A DNA stretch of 64,000 nucleotides, taken from contig PIZR01000005.1 of NCBI GenBank assembly GCA_002835675.1, positions 276,599-340,598 on the forward strand. Direction: 5' to 3'. Shown piece after piece: positions 8,811 through 17,579 of this stretch. This stretch comes from Bacillus sp. BA3 (GTDB taxonomy: Bacteria; Bacillota; Bacilli; Bacillales; DSM-1321). A program made the translations under genes and the position numbers. The stretch's first letter is position 1. Each line of letters begins with the position of its first letter. The notes beneath the pieces are model-generated. The model worked only from the letters and a program-made list of their open reading frames with translations, was not told the origin of the DNA and made no database searches.

Positions 8811-9908
8811 ATGAGTAAAGTAAAAGTGCTGATAGTGGACGATTCTGCGTTTATGAGAAAGTTAATTTCAGAGTTTTTAGCAGAAGATAGCAGGATGGAA
8901 GTCATCGGGACTGCGAGGAATGGTAGAGATGCCATAGACAAAATAAAGGCTTTAAAACCCGATGTCGTGACTTTGGATGTGGAAATGCCTATTATGGACG
9001 GATTGGAAGCATTAAGCCGGATCATGAATGAATGTCCAACTGCTGTTGTCATGTTATCAAGCACAACGAAAAAGGGAACGGAAAATACATTTGCCGCCAT
9101 GAACAGTGGAGCCTTTGACTTTGTGGCTAAACCCTCTGGTGCCATTTCATTGGATTTACATAAAATCAAGAAAGAACTCCATGAAAAAGTTATGGCTGCC
9201 AGCAGGGCAAATGTTCACAAACTAGAAAAAAATGCGATGAATATTGAAAGAAGCCCATCCGTTTGGGAAAAATATAGTAAAATAGATTCAAAAGAATCGT
9301 CAAAAATCAAAAAAAATCAAAAAAAATGGTCCTATGGGTACAAAAAAATAATAGTCATTGGTACATCAACAGGAGGGCCGAGAGCTCTGCAGACCGTCTT
9401 GGCAGGACTCCCGGAAGAAGTTGATGCTCCCATACTCATTGTCCAGCATATGCCCCCCGGTTTCACAAAATCCTTGGCAACACGCCTGAATTCATTGTGC
9501 AAGATTAAAGTGAAGGAAGCTGAAGAGGGGGAACTGATTCAAAAAGGTGTCGCCTATATCGCACCGGGAGGTTTTCACTTGAAAGTGAGGAAAGTCGGAA
9601 TGAGCTGGGCAATCCTTTTGGATCAATCCGAATTGCGTAATGGACATCGCCCGTCGGTTGATGTGCTATTTGAATCGGTAAGTGAAATGAATGATTCTGC
9701 GAAAATAGCCGTTATCATGACCGGGATGGGAATGGACGGGTCGATGGGACTCATGAAGCTTAAACAAGAGGGTCCTTTAAAAGCGATAGCCGAATCACAG
9801 GAGACATCAATCGTTTTTGGTATGCCTAAGGCGGCAATCAATACCAAGTTAATAGATAGCATAGAGGATGTAGAAAAAATAGCTAAAGCGATAATGAGCT
9901 ATTGTTAA
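8811..9908 (+). CDS. cheB: CheB chemoreceptor methylesterase
   Basis: Start set at ATG 8811 (366 aa); an in-frame TTG at 8790 lies inside flhG. CheB removes methyl groups from receptor glutamates after CheA phosphorylates its receiver. The receiver occupies 1-125 with phosphoacceptor D56 (TLDVEMP). The C-terminal esterase has the Ser-His-Asp triad: S186 (GTSTGGP), H213 (VQHMPPG) and D309 (TGMGMDG). The linker at about 140-180 is lysine-rich and encoded by A-runs, including two tandem copies of TCAAAAAAAA at 9307-9326; see findings. Confidence 0.95.
   Translation: MSKVKVLIVDDSAFMRKLISEFLAEDSRMEVIGTARNGRDAIDKIKALKPDVVTLDVEMPIMDGLEALSRIMNECPTAVVMLSSTTKKGTENTFAAMNSGAFDFVAKPSGAISLDLHKIKKELHEKVMAASRANVHKLEKNAMNIERSPSVWEKYSKIDSKESSKIKKNQKKWSYGYKKIIVIGTSTGGPRALQTVLAGLPEEVDAPILIVQHMPPGFTKSLATRLNSLCKIKVKEAEEGELIQKGVAYIAPGGFHLKVRKVGMSWAILLDQSELRNGHRPSVDVLFESVSEMNDSAKIAVIMTGMGMDGSMGLMKLKQEGPLKAIAESQETSIVFGMPKAAINTKLIDSIEDVEKIAKAIMSYC
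9307..9326 (+). repeat. Perfect tandem 10-bp repeat with two A8 tracts in cheB
   Basis: TCAAAAAAAA occurs twice back to back (9307-9316, 9317-9326) inside the interdomain linker of cheB; an A7 run follows at 9342-9348. In frame it encodes S-K-I-K-K-N-Q-K-K. Loss of one A, or of one repeat unit, shifts the frame. After a one-base loss the new frame reaches TAA at 9349-9351, leaving only the receiver domain. Confidence 0.9.
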
Positions 9909-9929
9909 CACGTGGAGGTGTGAGATTGT

Positions 9930-11972
9930 ATGGATATGAATCAGTATTTAGAGGTTTTTATAGAAGAAAGTAAAGAACATCTTCAAACGTGCAGCGAACA
10001 GTTGCTGGTACTCGAAAAGAACCCGGAAGACCTCTCGATCGTAAACGAAATCTTTCGTTCCGCCCATACCTTAAAAGGGATGTCGGCGACTATGGGGTAT
10101 GTGGATTTAACCAATTTAACCCATAAAATGGAGAATGTGTTGGATGCAATCCGAAATAGTAAAATCGCCCTCTCTCCAGAATTATTTGATGTGATATTTT
10201 TAGCGGTTGATGATTTAGAAGCGATGGTCATGTCCATTGCAGAAGGTGGAGATGGAAAAAGAAATGTGGAAGAGGTTGTCCATCAGCTGGAAGTGATTGA
10301 AAAAGGGGAGTCGCCCGTTTCTTCCACCATTGCAGAGATTGCAGCAGCTTCTGCCGTCCTTGAAAAAGAGGAAATGACTGTGGGAGAGTACGATGAATTT
10401 GAATGGACAGTGCTTAAGCAGTCCAAAGATCAAGGCTTCAACAGCTTCGAAATCTCGATAGGGTTGCGAGAGAACTGTCTTTTAAAAGCTGCCCGGGTGT
10501 TTATGGTTTTCGAGGTGCTTGAAAAGTCAGGTGAAGTAATCAAGTCACACCCACCGGTCCAACTTTTGGAAGAAGAACAATTCGATCAGCAATTTACGGT
10601 CACGATGGTAACAACAGAATCGAGTGATGAGATAAAGGAAAAAATCATGAAGGTTTCCGAAGTGGATCAAGTTGTGGTAAATGCCCTTGATCTTGAGGGC
10701 TTGAGGCATGCAGCCAATTCTATAGAGGATCAAGTTGCTGAAGTACCGGAACAAGCGACAATTAAAGCCGTGCTTCCAACTGATAATGATGATAAGAAAA
10801 AACAGGCACTCGTTAAGCCGGCATCAAGCAAGACCATTCGGGTGAACATTGAGCGGCTTGATATATTAATGAACCTATTCGAGGAACTAGTAATCGATAG
10901 AGGCAGACTTGACCAAATTTCCAGTGATTTGAATAATCAAGAATTGCATGAAACAGTAGAAAGAATGTCCCGTATAACAAGTGATTTACAAACAATCGTT
11001 TTGAATATGCGGATGGTGCCCGTTGAAACTGTATTCAATCGTTTTCCTAAAATGGTTCGTCAATTAGCAAGGGATTTAAACAAGAAAGTCAATTTGGAAA
11101 TCAACGGTGCAGAAACGGAACTAGACCGTACAGTCATTGATGAAATCGGTGATCCTCTCGTCCATTTATTAAGAAACGCCATGGATCATGGAATTGAAAC
11201 ACCTGAAGAACGTTTGGCGAAAGGAATGAAAGAAGAAGGTAAAATCCTGTTAAAAGCCTACCACGGCGGCAATCATGTTTTCATTGAAATTGAGGATGAC
11301 GGTGCAGGAATCAATAAAGATCGAGTCTTGAACAAGGCGCTCTCCAATGGGATATTAACCAAGGAAGCTGCCGACACCCTAACGGATAAGCAAATCTATG
11401 AATTGATATTCGCTTCTGGTTTCTCAACAGCGGAAACCATTTCAGATGTATCGGGGCGCGGTGTTGGACTGGATGTGGTTAAAAATACTATTGAGTCTCT
11501 CGGTGGAACTGTCACGATCGATTCCAAAGAGAATGATGGATCCATCTTCCTTATTCAGCTTCCGCTTACATTGTCCATTATCTCTGTCATGCTGGTTGCA
11601 ATCCAAAACGAAAAATATGCCATACCTCTTTCTTCGATAATAGAAACAGCGATCATAAAAAAAGCAGATATCTTGAATGCCCATAATCAACAGGTTATTG
11701 ACTTCAGGGGAAAGATCCTGCCGCTTCTGTTCTTGAAAGATATATTTGAAGTGCCAATCAGTCTGGAAGAAGAAGAGTCCCTCTCTGTGGTCATTGTAAG
11801 AAAAGGTGATAAATTAGCTGGATTAGTCGTTGATTCATTCATCGGGCAGCTGGAAATCGTTCTGAAATCACTAGGTAATTATTTAAATAGCGCTTTTGCA
11901 ATATCGGGGGCAACGATCCTTGGTGATGGTCAAGTTGCTTTAATTATAGATTGCAACACATTGATTCATTGA
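9930..11972 (+). CDS. cheA: CheA chemotaxis histidine kinase
   Basis: 680 aa. It autophosphorylates and passes phosphate to CheY and CheB. Domains in order: HPt P1 (1-105) with phospho-accepting H46 (AHTLKGMSA); P2 docking region (about 150-260); dimerisation P3 (about 295-360); HATPase P4 (about 360-535) with N-box HLLRNAMDHGIE, G1 DDGAGI and GRGVGLDVV; and the CheW-like P5 (about 540-680) for receptor coupling. Shine-Dalgarno TGGAGGTG is 12 nt before ATG. A 109-nt spacer separates it from cheW. Confidence 0.97.
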   Translation: MDMNQYLEVFIEESKEHLQTCSEQLLVLEKNPEDLSIVNEIFRSAHTLKGMSATMGYVDLTNLTHKMENVLDAIRNSKIALSPELFDVIFLAVDDLEAMVMSIAEGGDGKRNVEEVVHQLEVIEKGESPVSSTIAEIAAASAVLEKEEMTVGEYDEFEWTVLKQSKDQGFNSFEISIGLRENCLLKAARVFMVFEVLEKSGEVIKSHPPVQLLEEEQFDQQFTVTMVTTESSDEIKEKIMKVSEVDQVVVNALDLEGLRHAANSIEDQVAEVPEQATIKAVLPTDNDDKKKQALVKPASSKTIRVNIERLDILMNLFEELVIDRGRLDQISSDLNNQELHETVERMSRITSDLQTIVLNMRMVPVETVFNRFPKMVRQLARDLNKKVNLEINGAETELDRTVIDEIGDPLVHLLRNAMDHGIETPEERLAKGMKEEGKILLKAYHGGNHVFIEIEDDGAGINKDRVLNKALSNGILTKEAADTLTDKQIYELIFASGFSTAETISDVSGRGVGLDVVKNTIESLGGTVTIDSKENDGSIFLIQLPLTLSIISVMLVAIQNEKYAIPLSSIIETAIIKKADILNAHNQQVIDFRGKILPLLFLKDIFEVPISLEEEESLSVVIVRKGDKLAGLVVDSFIGQLEIVLKSLGNYLNSAFAISGATILGDGQVALIIDCNTLIH

Positions 11973-12081
11973 ATGATAGATAAGCGGGGCAGGGGAATGG
12001 GACGTTGGTTCAACCGTTTCGATTCAAGTTTTCGTTAAGACTGCACAACAATCAGGAGTTTATTTAAAAGGAGGGGAATAG

Positions 12082-12537
12082 ATGTCGGAGGATATGAAAG
12101 TAATCGTATTTCAAATTAAAGATAAAGAATATGCAATACCAGTGGATAAAGTCAGCGGTATCGAAAAGATTCTGCATATTACCAGAGTTCCAAAGGCTGT
12201 AAAGTTTGTTAAGGGAGTCATAAATCTAAGGGGTGTAATCACTCCAATTATTGATTTGCGGGTGCGTTTTGGTTTCGAAGAGATGGAATACGATGAATCA
12301 ACAAGGATTATCATCGTCATTCTGGATGATATGGAAGTTGGGTTAATAGTGGACTCTGCCAATGATGTTTTGGATATTCCAGTGGAGAGTATCGAACCTC
12401 AGCCTGAAGTTGTGGGACATTTGGCTTCAGAATACATTAGCGGAGTGGCTAAAATTGACAAGCGACTGCTCGTCCTAATCAATTTGGAGAAGGCTCTAAG
12501 TCTGGAAAGGACTGAAAATATGTTAAGAGAAGGATAA
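12082..12537 (+). CDS. cheW: CheW receptor-kinase coupling protein
   Basis: 151 aa, one CheW domain (about 6-145) of two five-stranded barrels. It joins chemoreceptors to CheA. Recognisable segments are YAIPVDKVSGIEKI, the GVINLRGVITPIIDLR core and GLIVDSANDVLDI. AAAGGAGGGGA lies directly before ATG. cheC starts 4 nt after the stop, so the two are probably cotranslated. Confidence 0.97.
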   Translation: MSEDMKVIVFQIKDKEYAIPVDKVSGIEKILHITRVPKAVKFVKGVINLRGVITPIIDLRVRFGFEEMEYDESTRIIIVILDDMEVGLIVDSANDVLDIPVESIEPQPEVVGHLASEYISGVAKIDKRLLVLINLEKALSLERTENMLREG

Positions 12538-12541
12538 TCAT

Positions 12542-13174
12542 ATGTCGTTCATTGAGAAAATCAACCCTTTTCAACTCGATATTTTGAAGGAAATCGGCAA
12601 TATAGGTGCAGGGAACGCAGCAACTGCGTTTTCTGCCATCCTTAATAGGAAAATTGATATGAATGTTCCTAATGTCAGAATCGTTTCCTTTGATGAAATG
12701 ATGGAAATGGCTGGCGGGGCCGATCAAGTCGTTGCCAGCGTTTTCCTTAGAATGGAAGGTGATGCTTCAGGGAGTATGTTTTTTATCCTTTCGCTTACTG
12801 TAGCCCAATACTTGATTCGTAAGATGACTGGTGATGAGACCTTTTTGATGGAATCCGCACCCCATACTGAATTGGCGCTTTCTTGCCTTCAGGAATTAGG
12901 GAATATCTTATCGGGATCCTACCTCTCTTCTCTTTCTGATTTCACCCGATTGAATATCTATCCATCCGTTCCATCCTTGAGCATCGATATGGTAGGGGCA
13001 ACGATCAGTTACGGATTATTGGAATTATCAATAGTAAGTGACGCAGCCATCGTCATTGATACTGTGCTTGAAAAAGACCAGCTTTTCGCTGAATCCATTA
13101 ATGGTCATTTCTTTTTATTACCTGATCCCGAATTTTTTGATATCATTTTTTCCGCTTTAGGAGTGTCCACCTAA
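12542..13174 (+). CDS. cheC: CheC CheY-P phosphatase / adaptation protein
   Basis: 210 aa. CheC dephosphorylates CheY-P weakly and is stimulated by CheD, giving the Gram-positive feedback loop of adaptation. Two phosphatase motifs are present: E17-x-x-N20 in LKEIGNIGAGNAATAF, and a second in LQELGNILSGSYLSSL at about 115-135. The stop overlaps the cheD start in TAATG. Confidence 0.96.
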   Translation: MSFIEKINPFQLDILKEIGNIGAGNAATAFSAILNRKIDMNVPNVRIVSFDEMMEMAGGADQVVASVFLRMEGDASGSMFFILSLTVAQYLIRKMTGDETFLMESAPHTELALSCLQELGNILSGSYLSSLSDFTRLNIYPSVPSLSIDMVGATISYGLLELSIVSDAAIVIDTVLEKDQLFAESINGHFFLLPDPEFFDIIFSALGVST

Positions 13175-13677
13175 TGACTGAATTGTTAAAGGTCCAGGTT
13201 GTTAAGGTTGGAATAGCGGATATGAATATTATAAAACCTCCTTATACGATTCGCACTTCCGGGCTGGGGTCGTGTGTTGGTGTTGTAATTTATGATGAGA
13301 AAAAAGAGATTGCGGGTTTGGCACATATTATGCTGCCTGACTCTTCATTAGCTAAATCGGGGCCGATCAACGTTGCCAAATTTGCAGATACGGCGATAAA
13401 GGAATTGGTGCAGCTCTTAGTAAAAGAAGGCGCAAGAATGCCATTCCTAAAAGCGAAGTTGGCAGGCGGAGCACAAATGTTCCAATTTGCCTCCGGAGGG
13501 GATTTAATGAGAATAGGACCACGGAATGTGGAAGCTGTTCGAAAGGTGTTATCTGACTTGCGCATTAGAGTCGTCGCTGAAGATGTTGGCGGGAATAGCG
13601 GAAGAACGATTGATTTCAATTTAAGTGATTGTTTGCTAAATATACGGACCGTTACAAAAGGGACTAAAAACATATAG
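13174..13677 (+). CDS. cheD: CheD chemoreceptor glutamine deamidase
   Basis: 167 aa. It deamidates receptor glutamines and binds CheC. The papain-like catalytic residues C34 (GLGSCVGV) and H51 (GLAHIMLP) are present, with the upstream conserved threonine at T25 or T28. The start overlaps the cheC stop by one base, consistent with stoichiometric synthesis of the CheC-CheD pair. Confidence 0.96.
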   Translation: MTELLKVQVVKVGIADMNIIKPPYTIRTSGLGSCVGVVIYDEKKEIAGLAHIMLPDSSLAKSGPINVAKFADTAIKELVQLLVKEGARMPFLKAKLAGGAQMFQFASGGDLMRIGPRNVEAVRKVLSDLRIRVVAEDVGGNSGRTIDFNLSDCLLNIRTVTKGTKNI

Positions 13678-13684
13678 GATCGGA

Positions 13685-13705
13685 TTTGGCTTTTGAAAAG
13701 CCAAA
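13685..13705 (+). other. Hairpin in the cheD-sigD spacer
   Basis: TTTGGCTTTT followed by its exact complement AAAAGCCAAA one base later, so it folds as an 8-bp stem with a 5-nt loop. No U-run follows on the + strand, so it is not a canonical terminator. It could slow transcription or alter mRNA stability just before sigD. Confidence 0.5.
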
Positions 13706-13803
13706 AATATGACAGGTACACTTGCAATCGAATTATTATTGCATTTATGGCTTTAGGGGCCGTATCGATCACAAATCGTATAACAATGTTAGGAGGATGT
13801 CCA

Positions 13804-14568
13804 ATGTCTCATCTGACCATCGAAGAAGAGCAGTTATGTTGGAAGAATTGGGTGGATCGCAGAGATCCGCTAGCCGGGGATATTTTGGTGAAGAAATACA
13901 TACCTCTCGTATCGTATCATGTTCAACGTATTTCAGTAAGTCTTCCTAAAAATGTGAGCCGGGATGATATAAGGAGTTTAGGAATGATGGGGTTATTCGA
14001 TGCCCTGGAACGTTTTGACACGAAGCGTGACCTGAAGTTTGACACATATGCATCATTTAGAATACGTGGTGCTATTTTAGATGGATTAAGAAAAGAGGAT
14101 TGGCTTCCGCGGAGCGCAAGAGATAAAGCCAAGAAAATTGAAGCTGCAATAGAAAAGCTGGAGCAGCAATACATGAGGAACCTTTCGCCAAACGAGATTG
14201 CCGCTGAATTGAATATTCCGGAAGATGAAGTATATGCTGCATTAAATGAGAACTTCTTTGCCAATGTACTATCAATGGATGAAAATCCCCAAGAAGACGA
14301 TAAAGAAAGCGCGAATTTTCATATTAAAGATGAAAAGGCGGATTTACCCGAGGAACATGTGTTAAGGGATGAACTGTATGTTGAATTGGCCAAAGTCATA
14401 GAAACCCTTAATGAAAAAGAACAGTTGGTTTTACAGCTTTTTTATAAAGAAGAACTAACATTGACCGAAATCGGGCAAGTGATGAGCCTATCTACGTCCC
14501 GGATATCCCAAATTCATTCAAAAGCGATATATAAATTAAGAAACACGATGCAAGATCAAAAAAATTAA
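13804..14568 (+). CDS. sigD: SigD, motility sigma factor (sigma-28 type)
   Basis: Start chosen at ATG 13804 (254 aa), preceded by TTAGGAGGATG; longer in-frame starts at 13693 or so lack a ribosome site. SigD directs late flagellar, chemoreceptor and autolysin genes. Region 2 is clear (DDIRSLGMMGLFDALERFD, then FDTYASFRIRGAILDGLR). Region 3 follows (RSARDKAKKIEAAIEKLE). Region 4 ends with the helix-turn-helix LTLTEIGQVMSLSTSRISQIH. Position near the end of the fla/che operon matters in B. subtilis, where distance from the promoter limits SigD levels. Confidence 0.97.
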   Translation: MSHLTIEEEQLCWKNWVDRRDPLAGDILVKKYIPLVSYHVQRISVSLPKNVSRDDIRSLGMMGLFDALERFDTKRDLKFDTYASFRIRGAILDGLRKEDWLPRSARDKAKKIEAAIEKLEQQYMRNLSPNEIAAELNIPEDEVYAALNENFFANVLSMDENPQEDDKESANFHIKDEKADLPEEHVLRDELYVELAKVIETLNEKEQLVLQLFYKEELTLTEIGQVMSLSTSRISQIHSKAIYKLRNTMQDQKN

Positions 14569-14767
14569 TCATGATATTTTAATGAAGAGGGCTACGGAGT
14601 TTGGGAAGCATAAAATCCCAATTGAACGAAGAAGCCCCCTGCAAGCTTGAAAGAATTGATAAGGTACCTGCATCAATAAATGCTTCGAAATCACAGAATG
14701 TACGAACTGTACTTAGTCAATAAGAGCAAAACAACAGATTGACTATTCCGGTTAATTAGGAGGCAAC
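14569..14767 (+). other. Spacer between sigD and swrB, no gene
   Basis: 199 nt without a convincing coding sequence: a 22-codon ATG frame at 14582-14650 has no ribosome site. A perfect 7-bp inverted repeat AGTCAAT/ATTGACT occurs at 14715-14721 and 14738-14744. No U-run terminator or good sigma-A promoter was seen. The end carries the swrB Shine-Dalgarno (TTAGGAGG). Confidence 0.5.
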
Positions 14768-15406
14768 ATGACAGCATTTTTTATATTTCTGTTGTTTGTA
14801 TTAAACATATTCACCATTTTCGCCATCATCGTTTTATATCTTCGGCAAAATCGTTTAAGTAAGTTGGAAAAAGACCAAAAAGCCATCATTGGAGAAATGG
14901 AACAACTTTTGTCTGGTTATTTAATGGAGATGAAAGAGGATAATGAGGCATTGGTAAAGGCATTCACCAATTCGGTGGCAATGAATCACGAGCATGGTCA
15001 AAAAGGTCAAGTACATGGCTCGATCAAAGAAACAAAGGAAGATAAAGAAGAAAAACAGGAACAAAACATGCTGCTAGAGTATAAAGAGGGAAGCCGTGCC
15101 GGTGCTAAAAAGCAGGCAATCAACGCCTATAAAATTATGCCTGAAAAAAATGAAACCAATGCTTTACCAGTAAAAGTCGAGGACAAATTGGAGCTTTCAT
15201 CGGCAGTCGCTTCTCCAAAAAACGAAGGGAAGCCGGCTGGCATGGAATTTTCGGACATGCTGCAGGCTTCGTTAAATGAACGATCATTAAATGCAAAAGT
15301 GGATATGTTAGCGGATCAAGGACATTCAGTAGAGGAAATCGCCAAAAAGTTAGGTTGCGGTCAAACCGAGATAGAGCTATTACTAAAGTTTCGCATGAAT
15401 AGATAA
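14768..15406 (+). CDS. swrB: SwrB-like flagellar/swarming protein
   Basis: 212 aa. The N-terminal membrane helix spans residues 2-26 (hydrophobic, then YLRQNRLSKLEKDQ). A charged, low-complexity, probably coiled or disordered middle follows. The C-terminal segment of about 45 residues has helix-turn-helix-like spacing (DMLADQGHSVEEIAKKLGCG). That architecture, and the position between sigD and rpsB, match B. subtilis SwrB (YlxL), which promotes flagellar basal-body maturation and swarming. The middle is poorly conserved in the family, so the call rests mainly on the ends and on synteny. Confidence 0.72.
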   Translation: MTAFFIFLLFVLNIFTIFAIIVLYLRQNRLSKLEKDQKAIIGEMEQLLSGYLMEMKEDNEALVKAFTNSVAMNHEHGQKGQVHGSIKETKEDKEEKQEQNMLLEYKEGSRAGAKKQAINAYKIMPEKNETNALPVKVEDKLELSSAVASPKNEGKPAGMEFSDMLQASLNERSLNAKVDMLADQGHSVEEIAKKLGCGQTEIELLLKFRMNR

Positions 15407-15415
15407 AGTTATCTC

Positions 15416-15444
15416 TTGATTGTGCAGAGCCATTATGATATATT
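15416..15444 (+). promoter_or_regulatory. Sigma-A promoter for rpsB
   Basis: TTGATT (15416-15421), 17-nt spacer, TATATT (15439-15444). Transcription would start near 15451, giving a leader of about 110 nt before the rpsB ATG. Confidence 0.6.
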
Positions 15445-15447
15445 ATG

Positions 15448-15560
15448 AAATGGTGTTAATACACACGCCCCGTGATTCTTGCAGATGGTGCTGTTATGAC
15501 AGTTTCTGTATGAAAATGATCGGTGCGGAGGAAAAACAAAACCATTTAGGAGGAACTAAA
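15448..15560 (+). promoter_or_regulatory. rpsB 5' leader with long-range pairing
   Basis: The predicted leader start (AAATGGTGTT, 15448-15457) is complementary except at one position to AAAACCATTT (15538-15547), which directly abuts the Shine-Dalgarno TTTAGGAGG. Inside are short hairpins, for example CACG/CGTG (15464-15474) and CTGT/ACAG (15491-15502). A closed structure ending at the ribosome site fits autogenous control by S2, but this is inferred from the sequence. Confidence 0.4.
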
Positions 15561-16274
15561 ATGTCAGTCATTTCTATGAAACAATTGCTTGAAGCTGGTG
15601 TACATTTCGGACACCAAACACGTCGCTGGAACCCAAAAATGAAGAAATATATCTTCACTGAGCGTAACGGCATCTACATCATCGACCTTCAAAAAACAGT
15701 TAAAAAGGTTGAAGAAGCTTATAACTTCGTGAAAGAACTAGCTGCTAACGGTGGTACTGTTCTTTTCGTTGGAACTAAAAAACAAGCTCAAGAATCTGTT
15801 AAAGAAGAAGCTATCCGTTCTGGTATGTACTATGTAAACCAACGTTGGTTAGGTGGAACTTTAACAAACTTTGAAACAATTCAAAAACGTATCGCTCGTC
15901 TTAAAGATATCGAAAAAATGGAAGAAAACGGAACTTTCGAAGTACTTCCTAAAAAAGAAGTTATCCAACTTAAAAAAGAATGGGATCGCTTAGAGAAATT
16001 CTTAGGCGGTATTAAAGATATGAAGACTCTTCCAGATGCGATCTTCGTTATCGACCCTCGCAAAGAGCGTATCGCTGTTGCGGAAGCACACAAATTACAC
16101 ATTCCACTTGTTGGTATCGTTGATACAAACTGTGATCCGGATGAAATCGATGTAGTTATTCCTGCGAATGACGATGCAATCCGTGCTGTTAAATTATTAA
16201 CAGGTAAAATGGCAGATGCTATCTTAGAAGCTAAACAAGGCGAAGAAACAGCAACTGAAACAACTACTGCTTAA
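15561..16274 (+). CDS. rpsB: 30S ribosomal protein S2
   Basis: 237 aa from ATG 15561, 7 nt after TTAGGAGG. S2 binds late to the 30S head-body junction. Family signatures are [22 protein letters not shown] at the N-terminus (residues 6-27) and the [19 protein letters not shown] segment. Codon use is strongly biased, as expected of a highly expressed gene. An in-frame frame extends upstream to 15420 but contains the leader and is rejected. Its own promoter precedes it and a terminator follows before tsf. Confidence 0.98.
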   Translation: MSVISMKQLLEAGVHFGHQTRRWNPKMKKYIFTERNGIYIIDLQKTVKKVEEAYNFVKELAANGGTVLFVGTKKQAQESVKEEAIRSGMYYVNQRWLGGTLTNFETIQKRIARLKDIEKMEENGTFEVLPKKEVIQLKKEWDRLEKFLGGIKDMKTLPDAIFVIDPRKERIAVAEAHKLHIPLVGIVDTNCDPDEIDVVIPANDDAIRAVKLLTGKMADAILEAKQGEETATETTTA

Positions 16275-16303
16275 TAAGTAAAAAAGGTTGCTTATTCAGT
16301 AAG

Positions 16304-16347
16304 AAAAAAGGTGATAAGAGGATAATGCCTTTTATCCCTTTTTTTTG
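16304..16347 (+). terminator. Intrinsic terminator after rpsB
   Basis: Imperfect stem AAAAGGTGATAAGAGG / CCTTTTATCCCTTTT with a small loop, followed by a run of eight T (about 16339-16346). Confidence 0.75.
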
Positions 16348-16569
16348 CACTAAATAAGCATACATAAAATCACTGTACGTAATGACTTTTTAAAAAGGTA
16401 TGGGCGATTTTTCAGGGATGAAAATGTTCCGTCATATTGACTGAGTAAGTGGATGTTTTTTCAGAAATATTGTCAAGACTCGTTATTTTGTTTGATGATA
16501 ACAAGTATTTTTTGGCAATAATGGGTAAAGATTGAATAAACTGCATTTAATTTGAGGAGGATATATATT

Positions 16570-17454
16570 ATGGCAATCACTGCACAATTAGTTAAAGAAT
16601 TGCGTGAAAAAACTGGTGCCGGTATGATGGACTGTAAAAAGGCACTTGTACAAACAGAAGGCGATATGGAAAAGGCAATCGATTTCCTACGTGAAAAAGG
16701 AATTGCAAAAGCTGCTAATAAAGGCGACCGTATTGCTGCTGAAGGTCTAACTTCAATCGTTGTGGAAGGAAACCAAGCGGTAATCCTTGAAGTGAACTCA
16801 GAAACTGATTTCGTTGCTAAAAACGAAGGATTCCAAACTCTTGTTAAAGAATTGGCTGGATTCCTTCTTGCTAACAAACCTGAAAGCGTTGAAGCAGCTC
16901 TTGAGCAAACTATGGAAAATGGAGTAAAAGTAGCAGATCATATCAATGCTGCAGTTGCTAAAATTGGGGAAAAATTAACTCTACGCCGTTTCCAAGTTGT
17001 TTCTAAAACAGATAACGACGCATTTGGTGCATACCTTCACATGGGTGGACGTATCAGCGTACTATCAGTTCTTGAAGGTACAACTGACGAAGAGGCAGCA
17101 AAAGGCGTTTCAATGCATATCGCTGCAATCAACCCTAAATATATCTCTCGCGACCAAGTAGATGCTAGCGAATTAGAACGCGAACGCGAAGTTCTTACTC
17201 AACAAGCGCTTAATGAAGGCAAACCTGAAAAAATCGTTGCAAAAATGGTTGAAGGACGTATCAATAAATTCTACGAAGAAATCTGCGTAAACGAACAAGC
17301 TTTCGTTAAGAACCCAGATCAAAAAGTGGGACAATTCGTTGAATCAAAAGGCGGAAAAATCCTATCATTCGTTCGTTATGAAGTAGGGGAAGGTCTTGAA
17401 AAACGTCAAGAAAACTTTGCTGAAGAAGTAATGAACCAAGTTAAAAAAGACTAA
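16570..17454 (+). CDS. tsf: Elongation factor Ts
   Basis: 294 aa from ATG 16570, behind GAGGAGG at 16554-16560. EF-Ts exchanges GDP for GTP on EF-Tu. The N-terminal UBA-like domain carries [16 protein letters not shown]. The core has [10 protein letters not shown], the EF-Tu contact motif TDFVA at about residues 79-83, and [10 protein letters not shown]. The 295-nt gap from rpsB has the rpsB terminator; no strong promoter was identified between it and tsf. Confidence 0.98.
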   Translation: MAITAQLVKELREKTGAGMMDCKKALVQTEGDMEKAIDFLREKGIAKAANKGDRIAAEGLTSIVVEGNQAVILEVNSETDFVAKNEGFQTLVKELAGFLLANKPESVEAALEQTMENGVKVADHINAAVAKIGEKLTLRRFQVVSKTDNDAFGAYLHMGGRISVLSVLEGTTDEEAAKGVSMHIAAINPKYISRDQVDASELEREREVLTQQALNEGKPEKIVAKMVEGRINKFYEEICVNEQAFVKNPDQKVGQFVESKGGKILSFVRYEVGEGLEKRQENFAEEVMNQVKKD

Positions 17455-17474
17455 TTGTCAGATAATTAATAATG

Positions 17475-17502
17475 GGGAACACTCTGGTGTTCCCTATTTT
17501 TT
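17475..17502 (+). terminator. Intrinsic terminator after tsf
   Basis: GGGAACAC (17475-17482), TCTG loop, GTGTTCCC (17487-17494), then TATTTTTT. Perfect 8-bp GC-rich stem. Confidence 0.9.
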
Positions 17503-17579
17503 GAAATGTCATGAATTTTTGGTAGTATTGCAAGAAAGCATGATGAACGAATGAAAAGATTACATAGTTGGAGGTTCTC

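Noticed and set aside
13693..13803. N-terminal extension of SigD
   Set aside because: The extension has no similarity to SigD and the internal ATG at 13804 follows a strong TTAGGAGG.
14582..14650. 22-codon frame between sigD and swrB
   Set aside because: No Shine-Dalgarno, no recognisable peptide, and no evidence of conservation.
16437..16502. Promoter directly before tsf (TTGACT or TTGTCA)
   Set aside because: Neither -35-like hexamer has an acceptable -10 at 16-18 nt.
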